Part shown: piece by piece, positions 5,872 through 6,936 of the stretch
Layout: each line of letters starts with the position of its first letter
How positions within the stretch are numbered: position 1 is the first letter of the stretch
Assembly: GCA_027492415.1 (NCBI GenBank)
Contig: JAPUEV010000300.1
Location: forward strand, 1-6,936
Length of the DNA: 6,936 nt
Source: Ignavibacteria bacterium
Lineage (GTDB): Bacteria; Bacteroidota; Ignavibacteria; Tepidaquicellales; OLB5
Reading direction: 5' to 3'
The notes under the pieces: model-generated
What the model was told of the DNA's origin: nothing
The model's database searches: none
What the model saw: only the letters and a program-made list of their open reading frames with translations
Position numbers and translations under genes: made by a program

Positions 5872-6936
5872 TTAAATATTTTCGTACAGCTCAGCAAAGT
5901 TCTTTCCCATTTTTTCCGAGCTTAAGTTATTTATCACGCTTTGCCGCGCATTATGCTTCAATCTGTTTTTCTCATCTTTTGAAAGACTGTATGCCTTTTC
6001 AAGCACTTTCAGCAGGTCATTTTCATCTTCACTTTTGAACATGAATGCATTATTATTGTCATCCAGTATCTCCCTGAATGGCGGGATATCAGAAGCTACT
6101 ATTAATGAGCCTGATGACATAGCTTCTACCAGCGAAAGACCGAATCCCTCAACAACTGAGGGCATTGTATATATATCAAACATTGAATAAGCTTTATATA
6201 TATCCAGCCTGGGCTTTAATATCATAATACTGCTTTCCAAACCCAGCTCTTTTATAAGCAGATCCACTTTGTTTTTAACTTCTTCATCACCATCAATGTT
6301 ACGGTTGCCGCCAAAAATGACAAGCAGAGAATCACTATGCACTTTTTTAAATTCGCTGAATGCTTTTATCAGGATATGGTGCCCTTTTCTGAATGAAATT
6401 GTACCAATTGCGCCTATAACAAACTTATCTTCAGGAATTCCGTATTCTTTTCTAAACTCGTTCCTGTTATCAGCATTATATCTGAACTCATTTACATCAA
6501 TCCCGTTATAAATAACGGAGTATTTGGACCTCTTTATTTTATCATGTAAAATTGAGTATTCCATTACACTTTTAGAAACACATACAATTTTATCAGTAAA
6601 TAAAGAAAATGCCTTATTAATGTAATTATGAGGCTTTTTCAGCCAAAACAGCAGATTATGAATACTAATATATAGCTTTTTTACTTTATATAACTGTAAT
6701 AAACAAAGTATATAAGCTGTTCTTATTATAAATGCCGAAAAGAAATCATGACCATAAAGAATATCAACTTTTTCTGACCTGATTATTTTAGAAAGCTTAA
6801 AAAGCTCCCTGATATTATGGAATATTCCGGATAATCCGATATTCCTGTTCTTAAATGATAGCTTATACAGAACAATCCCGTTATCCGAATAACTTTTTTC
6901 AAGTGCAGGATTATTGGCATCAACCAGTGAAACAAG
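5872..6936 (-). CDS. GT4 family (GT-B fold) glycosyltransferase, 5' partial
   Basis: The frame is open from the right edge for 354 codons to TAA at 5872-5874. The start is outside the window, probably by a few dozen residues, given the 360-400 usual for the family. Residues 1-135 are the later part of the N-terminal acceptor domain (VDILYGHDFF near 57-66, IVCVSKSV near 117-124). The donor-binding C-terminal domain begins after VIYNGID (141-147), followed by IGAIGTISFRKGHHIL (174-189), VIFGG (206-210) and the retaining-enzyme EX7E motif, EGFGLSLVE (E263 and E271), then the SG..IVASD..P..EI segment that closes the nucleotide-sugar site. It should be a cytoplasmic or membrane-peripheral transferase extending the lipid-linked glycan; sugar and linkage cannot be told. 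The ATG at 6564 is internal: coding similarity continues well upstream of it, so a 230-residue reading would be a false truncation. Confidence 0.92.
   Translation of the reverse strand, partial: LVSLVDANNPALEKSYSDNGIVLYKLSFKNRNIGLSGIFHNIRELFKLSKIIRSEKVDILYGHDFFSAFIIRTAYILCLLQLYKVKKLYISIHNLLFWLKKPHNYINKAFSLFTDKIVCVSKSVMEYSILHDKIKRSKYSVIYNGIDVNEFRYNADNRNEFRKEYGIPEDKFVIGAIGTISFRKGHHILIKAFSEFKKVHSDSLLVIFGGNRNIDGDEEVKNKVDLLIKELGLESSIMILKPRLDIYKAYSMFDIYTMPSVVEGFGLSLVEAMSSGSLIVASDIPPFREILDDNNNAFMFKSEDENDLLKVLEKAYSLSKDEKNRLKHNARQSVINNLSSEKMGKNFAELYENI

Noticed and set aside
1..6936. CRISPR array, tRNA/rRNA, insertion sequence or phage signals
   Set aside because: I saw no spaced direct repeats, cloverleaf-type sequence, transposase or integrase motifs or terminal inverted repeats on either strand. 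The window is almost fully occupied by glycan genes.

Overview
The window is one stretch of a surface-polysaccharide (O-antigen, capsule or exopolysaccharide) biosynthesis cluster from an AT-rich bacterium. Every gene I can support lies on the minus strand, so transcription runs from high to low coordinates. Composition, tight packing, frequent non-ATG starts and the style of the proteins would fit a Bacteroidota/Ignavibacteriota/Chlorobiota-type genome. That placement is an impression from the sequence, not a demonstrated assignment.

In order of transcription: (1) a GT4-type (GT-B fold) glycosyltransferase whose start lies beyond the right edge (6936 to 5872); (2) a GT2-type glycosyltransferase (5842 to 5045), whose only start that keeps the whole fold appears to be a CTG with a good GGAG ribosome binding site; (3) a full-length WcaJ/WbaP-like polyprenyl-phosphate sugar-1-phosphate transferase (4990 to 3611, TTG start); (4) a DegT/DnrJ/EryC1/StrS PLP-dependent sugar aminotransferase (3605 to 2496); (5) a DPM1-like polyprenyl-phosphate hexose synthase (2518 or 2482 to 1763, TTG start); (6) a protein running off the left edge (1749 to 1, TTG start) that joins a GT2 rhamnosyltransferase-like domain to the membrane, Rossmann and start of the sugar-transferase region of a second polyprenyl glycosylphosphotransferase. 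Gaps are 5 to 54 nt or small overlaps. No terminator, RNA gene, mobile element, repeat array or CRISPR is visible, and there is no gene-free stretch over 300 nt.

Working model (inference): the aminotransferase makes an amino-sugar nucleotide. The stand-alone phosphotransferase loads the first sugar-1-phosphate onto undecaprenyl phosphate at the inner face of the membrane. The GT4 and GT2 enzymes extend the repeat unit. The DPM1-like enzyme makes a polyprenyl-phosphate hexose, a donor normally used on the outer face of the membrane or for modification. The fused GT2-phosphotransferase is the unusual part: it may couple lipid-linked initiation to addition of the next sugar, or it may be a GT2 that kept a catalytically dead phosphotransferase domain as a membrane anchor. 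The visible part of its C-terminal domain lacks the usual motif after the membrane helix, and the rest lies outside the window.
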